This document shows positions 22,631 through 34,700 of a stretch of DNA of 64,000 nt, piece after piece (the first letter of the stretch is position 1; every line of letters starts with the position of its first letter). Location of the stretch: NCBI GenBank assembly GCA_946699065.1, contig CAMPDV010000008.1, positions 1,054,001 to 1,118,000 of the forward strand. Direction: 5' to 3'. Position numbers and translations under genes: made by a program. The notes beneath the pieces are model-generated. The model worked only from the letters and a program-made list of their open reading frames with translations, searched no databases and was not told the origin of the DNA. The DNA comes from Loxodes magnus (taxonomy: Eukaryota; Ciliophora; Karyorelictea; Loxodida; Loxodidae).

Positions 22631-24147
22631 TCAAAACATGTGAGACTTTTCTACTTTTTTTACTGTTCTCCAAATGCAAACGCTAACAAGAATGATCTGA
22701 ATTATAAACTTACTATACCAAAAATAAAGTAAATTACATAAAAAAAGTAGTCATAACTACTCTGGTTTCCGTATTCAGTAATTGAGTTGTTTATTTATTT
22801 AAAGATCTGATCAAATTATTCTTCTTCTTCTTCTTAGTCATCAAGAAATTCGTCAAGATCCTTCTAAAAGTCTTCTAGGTTCTTTTCCTCATTCTAGAAC
22901 TCTTAGCTTATTTACTAAACGTTTTTCGTAATTTAACTTGAGTAGCTCTTTAACTCAGCTGAAGAGATAGGGAAATATTTCTTGACAGTAATATTTAAGA
23001 TTCTTAGCGTTCCTCATATCATCTCTATTGTTTGGTTGATATGTCTAAACTGAACTTTAACCTTTTCTAACTAAGCATTTGTTTCATTTATTAAGTTAAG
23101 AGTTTCTTAATCCACTTATTATGAATTATCTTACTAGGAAACTGCTTAAGTCTATTGACTCTAAGAGTTAGAAACTGTTCCTTTTTGCTAATTTTCATTT
23201 GTCTCTTAATTTTCTGATTTTTATTCTTACTGATTTTGAGTTTCTTAATTCTTAATCTCTTAATTCTGCTTTTCTTAGTTCTTTTATTCCTCAACTTGCT
23301 TTTCTTAATTTTACTGCTAGTTCGTAACTAAAGGCTCTTAGTCAGTTTCCTGCTTTGCTTCTTCTTGCTTTTTCTGGTTTTAGTTATCTTGAGTTAATTA
23401 AGCACTTCCCATTAAATTATCTTCTGAAATAAGGGGGAAATCAGCGTAGTAATTAGAATTAGTGTTATAGAATAAAATTTCTTTTACAAAGTGTAAATCT
23501 CCTTACTCTCCATTCATCGCTGCTAATCCCAAGTAAGTTGTTCCAACTGCAAGAAATCCTTTAAGTTGTAAGCATTTTGAGAAATCTGGATCTGAATCCA
23601 ACTTCTAAGAAACTTCAATACTCTTCCCTTAAATAATTTTAATCTGAAGGTCAAATTCCGTACCAATCAGTTTGCATTGGGATTTGACTCTTCTTCATGA
23701 ACCAAATTCTATGGCTGTAAGCTTTTTATAGTAACTAGCGAAAATGTTTTTCTATTCTACTTCTGTATCAATAGTAATAAGGTATCCTTGTAACTCCTAT
23801 AAACCAAAAATTGGCCCTCCCGTAGTAATTTTATCTAGAGGCTATTAGCTAAGAAAGATTCCAAATCCTTTGCCTTTAGTCTACTAGTTAGACTATCCAG
23901 TGATTTAAAATTATAAATTAATAGTAGCAGAGTCAGTCATAATAGGATTGCTATTTCATATTATTCCATACATATCAGGTTGAGCTATTGTAAGCTGAAC
24001 CTTTTCGTTTATGAATTGGCTAGACCCTACAGTGAGCCAGTTTTTGCTGAAATGTTCTTCATTAGAATTGAAAGAATGCTGTCCTATGAGTTATAGGTGC
24101 TCAGAATATGTCAATACCACTAAAATGAAATAAATTATATTTTTCAT
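22631..24147 (-). CDS. L-type (legume-like) lectin cargo receptor, ERGIC-53/VIP36-like
   Basis: 499 aa after removal of a 17-nt intron. Signal peptide MKNIIYFILVVLTYS, then a beta-sandwich lectin domain at about residues 20-240: HSFNSNEEHFSKNWLTVGSS, the GKGFGIFLSQ strand with GGPIFGLQE, a YLITIDTE strand, and FLAVGTTYLGLA. A roughly 70-residue Gln/Asn/Lys/Glu-repetitive spacer and a coiled-coil segment follow, then a single transmembrane helix spliced across the intron and a short basic tail (WRTVKKVEKSHMF). Type I membrane lectins of this layout carry glycoproteins between ER and Golgi. The KK in the tail may aid ER retrieval, although it is not at the usual -3/-4 position. Ends at TGA 22633-22631. 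Confidence 0.88.
22697..22713 (-). other. Intron, 17 nt, in lectin gene
   Basis: Minus strand GTAAGTTTATAATTCAG. It lies inside the transmembrane helix. Splicing gives YFIFGIIILVSVCIW and a tail ending in TGA; without it the frame continues into low-complexity sequence. Confidence 0.88.
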
Positions 24148-24670
24148 TTTTTTTATTTCTCCTTTTAATTTATCCCCTTTATACCTTCTGTCAAATTATG
24201 ACAGTCTAAATACTTTTAGAGCATCTTATTAGAAACATAGGAAATTTTTAATCTATTAGATTAAAAGCTTTGCAACTAAAGGCTTTCCATCTAATTCTTA
24301 ACTCTTTTATTAGTATCTTTGTCTATGACTGTTAACTAGTATACCTTTGGCTTTTACTACTCTTATAATTACTAGCATAGACTTATTTCTAAATATCTTT
24401 GGCAGATTATCTTCTTATTACTTGCTCTTATAGGAAAGCAGATATATCAATTAAAGATAGAAGGATTTAAATTTCTAAAGTATAGGCGAAATTAAATAAA
24501 TAAGAAGGGAAGTAAGTTGATTAAAACGTACTAACTTGAATAATATAAAAGGCAAGGCAGCAAGATAAAAGGGATACTATCAACTTAAAGAGTAAGTAAA
24601 GTAAATAATACTTATAAGAGCAAACTAGTCTAGTAAGATATCAGCTGCCTTTAATTAGCTGTTTAAATAA
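24148..24670. promoter_or_regulatory. Upstream region of divergent lectin and CH-like giant genes
   Basis: 523 bp between two start codons pointing away from each other. No motif identified. Confidence 0.4.
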
Positions 24671-27600
24671 ATGGAAGTTAAGGAGTTTATTTATTAATGA
24701 CTTGTGGATAAAAAAGTTGCCACTGCTAGACATACTTTTAACTAGGAAACACAAACCTATTAACTGAATTAAGAGACTACCCTCTCTCTTGAGAATGGAT
24801 TTGGAATTATTCCTTTGCTAAAAACTAAACCTAAGTAATTAATCAAAAACGCTTAGGACGTTACTACTAAAACTTATAACTGGACACGTATTTAAGAAGC
24901 ACTTAAAGAGCAAGGAATGGAAATGGATTAAGATACTAAAGCTTTAATCATAGCTGGAGATACTGCCATTCTTAGTATGCTTTTAGAGTCAATTTATTTA
25001 GCGTAAAATAAAACAGAAACAAAAGAGAAGGCATAAAATGAAAAACCTTAAAAGAATTTTGATAGCTAGTAAGCTCTTGGATTGAAAAGCACCAAAAACT
25101 GTACTGAATTCCTAGTTTAAAGTTTAATTATTGGAATGGGATTAAATAAGAGTTAAGCAGCCAGTATGCTAACTAATGAATAAAGATATTTATGCTAGAC
25201 TTTAACCAAGGGAATTAAATATGATTTTGATCCAATAATATAATGATTGAAAGTTGTCCTCGAAAATAGTAGTATGTTTGTAGAATAGATGAAATAAGAA
25301 AAAAGCTGATGTCAATTTTTAAACGGTATAATATGTGGACTAACAAGTAATGATTTGAAAACTGCTTAGTTCACAGCAAGAGTGCTTACAGAAATATCTT
25401 ATGAGTTATCCTTAATAGATGCTTAAGAAAGCACTACATATTCATAGCAGTAAAGCTTATAACAGCAAGCTTTAGAATGATTTATTATACAGAAGCAAGG
25501 CTTCTAGATTATATTTAGAGCTTTGAAATAACATAAGGAATGCTTAACATCTATAATGGAGTTTATAATTTCCTTCTACATGCATTAGTAAATAGTGTCT
25601 CTCTCTTTCTAGTATCTAAAAAGCGTTGAAAAGATTAGTTTCTTACACTATTTACTAATTTATCTTTAAATAAACAAAAACATAATGGAGCAGTTCAAAG
25701 AAGAAGGGTTACTTAATATAATCATAACTAATGTTATTGAAGAACTTAATAACAGTGATGACCACGCAAAAGCAGCAGCACTTAGTTGTACAGATTACAT
25801 ATGGGAACTATATAACCCTCTTATTAGCATGCCTCAAACTCTAGGAATCATTAAAAATGCATTTAATAATTCTTCTAATGGAAATAAAATACTTACTATT
25901 AATGTATTGTTCAGGATATTAGATGTGCTTATTAAATGGAAGCATAGTGTAGCTGCTAACGTGTATAAAGCCATTATCTCATTGTTGCTAGAGAACTACA
26001 AGTAGCATCTAATTAGATAGAACATATTAATGTAACTTAAAATTACCTTTGCAAAAGAGCCTTCTATACCTGTAGGCTTAATTATTGATTCATTAGCTAA
26101 GCATTTATAGTAGTCACAAGAAGTTTGGTTTTTAGGTGATTTTGAATTCCTGAATGAGTGTGCTAAGCATCCAAAGTTAAATTACTAATCAGCTGTATAA
26201 CTATTGGATATTCTTGGAAGAGTATTCATTAATGATCCTATATTTGGCAGGGTTTCAGGAATGATATTTTCCATAATAGTCACAAGATTCAGTAGTAGCT
26301 AGGCTGTCTACGATTTCTTACTAAAATTCTATCCACTGTGCAGTAAACATGTCGTCCAGTACTAAAAGCAATTTCTGAAGTCAAATGATTAACTTAATAC
26401 TCAATATTCAAGATCTTAGAGGAACATAATTCTTTACTTATTAGAACAGTTATCTGAATTCTAAGTCTTCAATGATATTCTACTAAACACTCTATATGAA
26501 GCTTATTATGAGATCAATAGTTTTAATGGAGGATAAGAATGGAGAGGTTTAAAATAACTGCTTATGAAGATAGGTTGGAAAGAGGAGACTAATTTAGTTA
26601 CGAGAAGTTATTAAGTACTTACTAAAATTAATTTTAACCTTTAGCAAAACGAGTACTAAACATATAATTCAGATGCTTATGATGGATCAAGTTAATAGAG
26701 ATAAAAATATCTAGCAGTGTCACAGAGTTTAGCTCCATAAAGTACTAAAACGGTGGATCAAAAATCTAGTTTACTTTAATCCACTTAAGGCTATTAGAGT
26801 ATTACACCTCGTCCTAATGATATTTTTAAAAAGTAGAAAATAGCATTATAACAGCTTAAAAAATAAAGAGATGAAAAAGTTAAGTAAAATGAAGAGAAGA
26901 TACTCTAAGATGAGGTTATTTTTTAGATAAGACATGAAAACTGGAAAAAGAAAAACGAACTAAGGAAAATAGAACTAGCAAAGTCATAAGAATAGAAGAT
27001 CTTGAAGGAAGGTTTCGATATTTCCATCAAATCTAAGATATTCAAAGATATTGTTCTTAAAAATATGGAGGATGAAGATCCATATGAAATACAAGGCATT
27101 TCAGGACTATTCTCATAATATAAGAACTTACTACAAATGCTATTTAGAACTTGTTTACACTAAGTCACTAGAAATAAAACTTAGCTATTTAGCATATATA
27201 ATGAATTCCAAAATCTAGCTCATGATGGAGATATTGTATCAATGCTAAGATAGCGAGGGTTTACAAAGGAAATAATTCAAACAAATACAATTTCGTAGAT
27301 AGTAAGCAAGCTTAATTATGGGAAAAAGGATTTGTAGTATTGCAGCTTTCAAACCTTCAAGCAAGTCTTACTCTAAATAGCCTTGTTACTGGTTCCTAAT
27401 TTAAGCCCTACTCTTAGTTTATGCCAATTTTTAGATTTTATGAAAGAAGGTACTAAAAAAGCCAACTTATCTACCAAACTTTTTGAAGATCCTGATTTAG
27501 GAGGAATTGGAGACCCTGAAGTAATAAAGACATTAAATGAACAACTCGCTTAAGATCCAAATACTATAATTCCTGATGGGTATAAATTAAAGCAATCACT

Positions 27601-29705
27601 TAATGTAAAGGTACAATATGGAGGACCATAATAGATGGGATAGGAGTATTAAATAGCCATTTAGGTATTGGATCAAATCATATTTGACTAATTCTAGTTT
27701 CATATGATAGTTCCTCAAATCAAGGTCTTCACTGTTCTCAAAGTTAAAGGATATCTCAAAAAGCCTGATTTATCATATTTAGCTCCTTTATATTAAAGAA
27801 TAGACTATCAAGACCCTTCCAAAACTTAAACTATATTTCGTAATAAACTTGCTAATAAGAGTGAAGGATCTATTATCAAAAAATCCCAGGAGGATTTTAA
27901 GGAAATTAAGCCTAAACTAAGACCTATTTTAAAAATAGAAGTTGCAAAGTAGCCGGCTTCTTAATAGCCTTTTTATTAAGAAGTTGCAGAAGTATGTGAA
28001 GAGTTATTGGTAGCAGTTGAATTTGGTATGGACTAACTCCCAAGAAGAGCTCATTTAGGTCCTAGAAAAATAGAAAACAATGCTATAAGAAGAAAAACTC
28101 AAAAAATAGAGGAGGAAAAGTATTAAAAGTTTATACAAGAACAAAAATTCTAGCAGCATGCTAAAGTAACAATGAAATAGAAAATGATATATGAGATATA
28201 AAAATAAGAATAGAAGCAGCAGTAAGAAGAATAGCTAGCAGAAAGAATGAGATTAGAATAAGAAGAAAAATAAAGATAGAAAGAGATTGAGAAACAGTAA
28301 AAAAAGGAAAGAAAAAAATTCCTAAAAGAGTGTAAGGAAAAACGTATGTAAGATAAGAAGCGAAAAGAATTGGAGAAGCAAGAAGCAATGAATTAAGAAA
28401 AATAGCATAATAAAGAAAAAGCAAGAAAAGCTTTAGAAAGAGAAGCAAAGGCGAAAGAATAGTAAATAAAAAGGATACAAATAGTGGTAAAGTAAAAGCA
28501 ATAAAAAATGGACTAAGAAGGAGCTATTGATTATGAATTTATTGAAAGACACAAAAAATAAGAGAGAAAGGTATTGGAGCAAAGCATAAAAAGAAAAGAG
28601 CTAGAAAAAGAGAAAATGATCCTACTAAAAGAAGTAGTAAAAAGGCCTGATATTCAAAAAGTACTTAGACAATATAGATTATAGACAAAATATATGTTCG
28701 ATTAGATGATTAAAATTAACACTAAAAAAATAGAACAAAACATATCTGAAGCTTTATAATAAATGCAGCTTCTAGAGTGAATGAGATTCAGCGCCTTTTT
28801 AAACGTTATTCCAATTCTAATTACTCGTGAAGATTGTCTAAATATTTTTAGATAACTCACTATAGAAAAATAGTTTCTACCTGGAGTGAAACCTTTTATC
28901 ACCTATGATGAGTTCCAAGACGGATTGGTAAGGATAGGAATATTTGCATATGATGTCTTGAAGTAATATTATGGAGAAGAAGAATAGCAAAAAGGATTTA
29001 AAAACAGTAAAGATGTGATTGAACTCCAGCCTTAAGCTTTCACAGGAGAAATGCTTCATTATCTATTTGAGTAATTTTTTATAATACAGATATTTATAAC
29101 TACCAAAAGAAAAAAAGAAGCTAGAAGAAAGGTTTAAAATGTTCCAAGGAGGTAATTTTAAAACCTAATAAAAAAACAAAGTGGTATCTTAAATGCTATT
29201 TGGAAATTAGCTTCCAGAATATATTCAAAAAGATGTAGAAGAAAACAAACTTCATTAAGCTGAATAAGCTAAGCTTGAAAGAAATAAGAATTAAAACTCT
29301 TAAGATCTTCAAGATTAAAAAAAATTTAAGGTGTAGCAATAGAATTAAAACCCTGTAAAATAAAAAAGGCCAAGATATAAAGAAGATGAAGAATAAAAAT
29401 ATTAAGAAATAGAACAGTATTAAGAAAGCTATTAAAGTAGCAGACAAAAAGCTAATGAGCAAGGTGATATAGAAATATATTAAAATTATTAAGAAAAATA
29501 GAGTAACTCAGATAAATCAAATTTAGAAAACTAGTTGGAAATAGATGAAAGAGTTAGTTAGGATTCTTAGGAAAGGATAAGAGAGAAAGCAAAGGAAGAT
29601 AGAAATAAAGACATATAATTTAATAATAAAGCCTAGAAATTTCAAAAATAAAGCACTAAGACTGAAAAAAAGAGCAAATATCACTCCCACTCTACAAAAA
29701 AATGA
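24671..29705 (+). CDS. Large CH-like / alpha-solenoid / coiled-coil protein, cilium candidate
   Basis: 1671 aa with one 19-nt intron (29071-29089). ATG 24671 opens a frame running 4.4 kb without interruption. Residues 1-115 (FIYQWLVDKK ... KTYNWTRIQEALKEQGMEM) resemble a calponin-homology-like or LisH-type N-terminal module as found in several cilium proteins. About 130-720 is a helical-repeat region of armadillo/HEAT character (for example NVLFRILDVLIKW). About 720-1130 is helical and unassigned. 1134-1320 is a highly charged Lys/Glu/Gln coiled coil. Around 1400-1440, GVKPFITYDEFQDGLVRIGI looks like a single EF-hand-like helix pair. The C-terminus is Gln/Glu/Asn-rich and ends at TGA 29703. 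The whole-protein family is not recognised. An axonemal or basal-body scaffold is inferred from architecture only. Confidence 0.7.
29071..29089 (+). other. Intron, 19 nt, in giant coiled-coil gene
   Basis: GTAATTTTTTATAATACAG. Joins HYLFE to YLQLPKEKKKLEERFK and moves from frame 2 to frame 0, which stays open to the final TGA. Confidence 0.85.
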
Positions 29706-31724
29706 ATAAGTTGCTAATAACAAAAAGTATTTTTTTATTCGTATGTAATTATTCTTAATAAAGCATTTTGATATAAATCATTTAATCTTTACTTATTAAT
29801 TAAGAATAATCTTTTAGATACTATCTTATGACTAGATTTCTAGTTCTTGTAATTTTTAGTTTGCTAATTATCCTAGAATTGTATCTTAAAGTTATTCAAT
29901 CAGCTAGAATTTAAAGTATTGCAATTTAATAATAATTTTTAGATGAAGCATATAAATAGTTTAATTAACTAAAAATACTTCGATGTAAAAGATAAAAGCT
30001 AATGGTTTCTAGGAGTGGATATAGTTTCTAAATGTAATATTTAACTTATTGGAAAGTATTTTAATTTTAAGTTAAGAACTTGAAGCATCTAATGAGTATA
30101 TATATTATAATGGTATCATATTAAAAGAAACAACCTTCTTTATCAATTATAAACTCTAGATATCAAATTAATTAATTTACCAACTTTAATCTCCATTAAT
30201 AAACTTTACCCATTTTGGAGGTTAATTAACATTATAATAACTGTCTCTAATATATAAACTTGGCCTTTATTGGTTATAAAAATAGAAAAAGCTTTTTATA
30301 TAAATTGAAATAATAAAAGACTATTAGATGAATATAGAGAATCAGGTATGTTTAATTTTAATTTTACATATAAGTAATATTGTACTATTTAAGAAACTAA
30401 TTTAGGTATAATTATGATATGATGGTTATTAGGTGTGAATATTAACTAAATAATCTTTTATTATAAATGGTTTACTTAATTCTTGTATTGGATTTTAAAT
30501 AAAGGGACTTAAAGTGATTTGTATTTATTAAACTATCCTAAATCTAATTAGTTTTTATTATAATGGAAATATTTTTTTTAATTTCTTGCTTGCTGGCTAA
30601 ATATTATAAAATAAGGATATCAGTTTATTATTCATTAAATGAAAGGTGTAAATTAATGCTATCATAAAGTTAGAGCCTTCATCATAAAACTAAAGCTGGA
30701 ATGAAATAGGAATAATATGTTTTAAATTCTTCCATTAGCAGCTAAATATAGTGGAACTTAACTTGTTTATTATAATCAAAGATATATTTGAATTCCTTTT
30801 CTTTCAAAATCTATTAAGCTATTTCTTTTATTTCAACTTAGTTAAATTTCATTTTAATAATAAGATTTTGCACATATCCTTCAAGTAGAAAGTGCTAATG
30901 CCTGTATAAATTCGTTCATTATATGTAGCTAGAGAAAAATTTAAATGCTAATGATATATTTTTATATAGTTTGCTTCTTATGACAATCATATAGAAATTA
31001 ATTTATATACATCTAAATTTATCTATCTAAGAGTCATTATCACTTTTAGTACTACAACCCAATTAATAGTTTTTATGGGTGTAATTTATTTGATCTTCAT
31101 CTAAAAGTACAAATCGTTCTGCTTAAAAAAATCCTAAATTAACTTTATTCATTTTAAACTATAACTAATATTATCTATCTCCTCAAACAAAAGTCATGGT
31201 ATTTAAGAGTCATAACTACCATCACAAACTGAGAATCATAATTAAGTTTTTCATAAAAAGGATTTTAAACTTATTGCTATGATCTCAAATTAGTATGATG
31301 CTCATTATAATTTAAGAAGCTTTAATTTAAAGTGAGCATGATAACTATAAGTTTATTTATAGAGGAAAGATAAGGAAATAATTATTTAATTATTAATCCA
31401 ATAAATAAAAGCAAATATGATAAATTGATTCATTAAGCTTTAGAAAAGCACTGATTTCTTTAAAACGCTTATTATACTATTATAGCTTAATTTTTATCAA
31501 TACATTACAAGAAATCAGCTTTTTGTACTCTCTATTCTTTATTTATATACTCTTTATTTTAAGGAATTTTTAAATGAGATGAAGATAAGATTGTAAGGGA
31601 AAGTATTAAAATACTATTTATGTTTCTATTTTATATATAAATTGTACTTGAATACCTTAATTATGATGTACTTATTTTGGAATTATAAATGCTATGTAAA
31701 TTTTAAGATAATAAGTTTAAGTTA
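29706..31724. other. Gene-poor AT-rich spacer between convergent genes
   Basis: About 2 kb between the 3' ends of the giant gene and the ABC transporter. I see no coding-like sequence, repeat family or RNA gene. Confidence 0.5.
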
Positions 31725-34700
31725 TCAAACTTCATTAGCTTGCTAATTTGCAGTAGCATTCTCTTGTCTGATCATCTCAATGTTAGCATGCTAGCCCTAT
31801 GCCTGCATCTACTGATACTGGTTCACTACTAAGTTATCCTCTAGATGCTAAAAGTTTTCTTAGTCCTGTAATAGAAATCTTACACTCTATTTTGCGAAGA
31901 AATTGAAGATCTATTCAAGAGTTGTTTAGCTAAGGGAATACTCACTTATGGATAAGCTTTGTTTCTATATAATTAAATTAATTTTACGTTATCTTCAATA
32001 AGTCCAAAAATGTAGCCAATGCTTATATTCTCCTGCTTTTCAATTCTATATTTAAAGAAGTTTCCCCAATGCTCTATCAGTTCGAATTTTTTAAAGTAGT
32101 TACTCATTCAATGTTCTATTTAAAGACCTTTAAACTCAATTATACACCATTCAATTAGTCCACTTGTTGATATTGCTCTTTCCTTTTCAACCAAAGCTAG
32201 TAACTATTAGGCTTTTTTGTGCTTTGATTAAATTAGTTAATTTAGGATTCCATAGCCTAACTAATATACTGCTATTTAAGTTTGCTCATAAGGAATTTAA
32301 TCTTGAACTAATACATTTTAGATATTTGGTTCTAGAGCTAAAATTTAAGCTTCTTCAGGGGAGATTATTTTAATTTCAAGTTCATAACCTGATCCAAACT
32401 TATTTTTAATATGCTAAGCTGTACCAATGCACCTTAAATTTCCATTTACTTAGATTGCCATTCTTTCACATAGAGCCTCTGCTTCCTCCAAAGAATGAGT
32501 AGTTAATACCACGGAAGTTCCTTTTTTTGTTATTTTATTAATTATCTATCACATAAACTTTCTAGCCTATGGATCCATTCCAGCTGAAGGTTCATCTAAA
32601 AAGACAACTGGAGGATTACCAATTAGAGCCATTGCCACGTTCAATTTTCTTTTATTACCTCCTGATAAATTTCCTGCTTTTACAAATTCATATTTTTTTA
32701 GATCGAGCTCATTGAGCATATCCTAAACCATTTATGGTATAATTCTTTTAGGTATTCCTTTTATAGTAGCGTATAACTCTAAATGCTCTTTACAGTTCAT
32801 AGGATCGCTGATTGAATTGAATTAAGGACAATATCCTATTTAATAGCGAGCTTATTGCATGTTTGTATTAACGTTAAATCCTCCTATATATGCTTCTCCT
32901 CTTGAAGGAGGAAATTCTCCTGTTAAAATTTTAAAAGTGCTAGTTTTCCCTGATCCATTTGTACCCAGCAGCGCAAAAACTTCATTTTTGTCAACTTTAA
33001 AGCTTACGTTGTTAACTGCTACTGTTACCTTTTTGGAGCAGCAGTTTCCATATATTTTTTAAATGTTTTTGACTAGAATAGATGACTTTTGAGGATCTGT
33101 ATTGAGCACTTAACTAGTCTCTCTAATAACATCATCATCCAAATTTTAATTAGATTCTTAAACCAATTTCTTATCAAACATCCTTCTAAAGCCAGGCCTT
33201 GTAATTAAGTTTTCAACTAAAAATATTAAAACGAAGTAGAATAAACTTTCAATACACAAGTACATTATGCAAGCACCTGCTATTCTAAAATGCCATGCTG
33301 AAGGTATTTCCCTAAATCCTTCTTGGTAAACATAGGTTTCTCTAGATGATATATTTAAGAGGCCATATCCAAAGCTATAGCCTGGAAAGAATCTGAAAAA
33401 GTAGGAAAGTCCTTCATTCACATCTGATGTATGTCCTCCAATTATTCTAAGGATTCAGGATAAAACTGATAGTAAAGAACCTGTAATAAAATGGAAGAAC
33501 ATAGTAAGAGTTTATGCATTTCCTGGTTCTTTAAATAAGAAGGAAGTTAGATAACTCAAGGATGATACAGCTGGTCCATATAAAAAGAATAGAAGTAAAA
33601 CGCAAAACCATGTGGATGCTGAGTCAGTATAAGATTTAACGTTAAATGCAAGAACCATTAAAGCACCAACTAAAGCAGGTAGTATATGCTTTACAATATC
33701 CCAAATATAAGTTGAGCATCAATATGCACCAACACTAACTCCACTAACCATATGTTAATGCTTAATTCCTCCTTCTCTTTCTTTAACTATAAAAGCAATA
33801 AGTGAGGTAGGAATAAAAGCAAGTCCAATGTTAAAGATAATAGCTGAGAAAAAGCCATCTCCTGAATTTTATCTTGATTTTAACCTTTTAGTTAATGGTA
33901 ACGGATCATTTCAAACTTTCATTTGGAATTTTGGATTGTATTACATCAAAATTCCTTACCCTATAGTATTTTAAAAACTAGGCGAAGCTTAATGACCAGT
34001 TGTATTGTGGAAAACAATTACGGAATATTAATCGTTCTATGCTTGAGTAAAATAGAACGATCCCATTCTATACGGATCAATATTTCTTTAATCGAACAAA
34101 TAGGAATCAAATTCAAAAATATCATTAGTATCATTCATTTAATAAGAGCTCAATTCAACATCATCTTTTCAATATGTTTTTATGTTTTGCATTACTTCTT
34201 CTACTAAAATACTTTATTATTAATCCCATAGATTACTGTTATATATTAAATTCTAAGGACTTTTGTATTAGTTTATATTACTTTCCCAAGGAACTTAATC
34301 AACCCAAAAATCTCCTATAAGTTATAGAAGCAGGCCAATAATAACCACAATAATTGGGCAATTAATCTCTAAGCAAATTCCTTTTATATCTCTTTTGCTA
34401 TAGATAATTCTCTTTTTCAGTAGAGCTTTGAAATGAATGAAGAAAATACCTTTCTAAATTCTATCTTTTGTTATATCGAATTCAATATTATTTTTAACAT
34501 CTATCTTTTGATCTTTATTTTCTTCAATTAGAGCATTATCATCTCCAGATTATAATTACTATCTTTCAGATGGCTATTATTCTTATGTCTCTTTATCAAT
34601 CATTTTATGCTTGGCTTTATCTTTCATCTTAGATTTTTCTTCAAGTTATTACTAAGAAGCAGTAACTCTTATTTGAATTTGATTTTCGTTAATAATCTCT

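Noticed and set aside
28161-29723. Several Leu/Phe-rich minus-strand frames that look like membrane proteins
   Set aside because: They are antisense shadows of the Lys/Glu-rich coiled-coil and C-terminal tail of the plus-strand giant gene.
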